From Bathynomus jamesi (Eukaryota; Arthropoda; Malacostraca; Isopoda; Cirolanidae), in contig JAJOZX010007500.1 of NCBI GenBank assembly GCA_023014485.1, positions 27,501 to 91,500 of the forward strand: a stretch of DNA of 64,000 nt. The letters run 5' to 3'. Position 1 is the first letter of the stretch. Each line of letters opens with the position of its first letter. A program made the translations under genes and the position numbers. Below the pieces are notes generated by a model. The model searched no databases and was not told the origin of the DNA. It saw only the letters and a program-made list of their open reading frames with translations. Positions 63,929-64,000 of this stretch are shown piece by piece.

Positions 63929-64000
63929 TATATACATATTGTTTTTTTATGCAAAAATCAGGGAACAAGTGCGAACGCATGCATAAATGTTCACCACCCC

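Overview
The window is animal genomic DNA and almost entirely mobile-element sequence. It is probably from an arthropod. The evidence for an animal is the set of families present: a Maverick/Polinton, BEL/Pao and Ty3/Gypsy retroelements, CR1-like and other non-LTR retrotransposons, Tc1/mariner, PIF/Harbinger and hAT-type elements, a tRNA-derived SINE, GT-AG introns and many long (TA)n tracts. An arthropod is inferred because two protein families (the DUF4817-type transposase helix-turn-helix and the multi-exon gene at 48.8-51.1 kb) are ones I associate mainly with arthropod genomes. I cannot name the species. No clear single-copy host gene was found.

Layout. 1-610: rearranged mariner-like remnant. 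610-2405: (TA)n-rich tandem duplication carrying two homologous 144-bp phase-2 exons. About 2.5-15.0 kb: a decayed Polinton. Its minus strand carries protease, major capsid, core-like protein, minor capsid, integrase with chromodomain, two uncharacterised proteins and packaging ATPase. Its plus strand carries protein-primed-type DNA polymerase B and a cassette of unknown genes. 15.1-15.7 kb: fold-back mariner derivative. 16.2-18.7 kb: Ty3/Gypsy pol remnant. 19.3-20.2 kb: Tc1 element. 21.26-24.44 kb: a 3.2-kb DNA transposon of a family I cannot classify, with a 122-bp hAT-type MITE inside it. 24.5-24.8 kb: SINE with two tRNA-like promoters. 26.1-31.7 kb: BEL/Pao element on the minus strand. 31.7-46.4 kb: five CR1-like LINE copies, all on the minus strand, joined at (GA)n tracts. 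47.1-48.3 kb: small Harbinger and hAT MITEs. 48.8-51.1 kb: broken multi-exon gene. 51.5-52.5 kb: mariner. 53.4-56.4 kb: palindrome, MITE and LINE debris. 57.27-59.18 kb: two Tc1 copies fused head to head between outer TA sites. 59.7-62.65 kb: I/Jockey-group LINE ending in (CAA)n. 62.7-64 kb: GC-rich fold-back, a hammerhead-like motif and a 76-bp MITE.

How parts relate. In the Polinton, divergent blocks start from a 13-bp gap at 8401-8413: virion and packaging genes leftwards, replication genes rightwards. Most of its genes have frameshifts; the ATPase and the core-like gene are open. The LINE array is the clearest structural novelty: each copy begins at its 3' side in a (GA)n tract abutting the 5' end of the next copy, as expected for insertion into (GA)n/(TC)n targets, including the tails of earlier copies. 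The other unusual item is the pair of equal-length, phase-matched exons at 1744 and 2261. They are in phase with a third splice acceptor at the 5' end of the Polinton polymerase reading frame.
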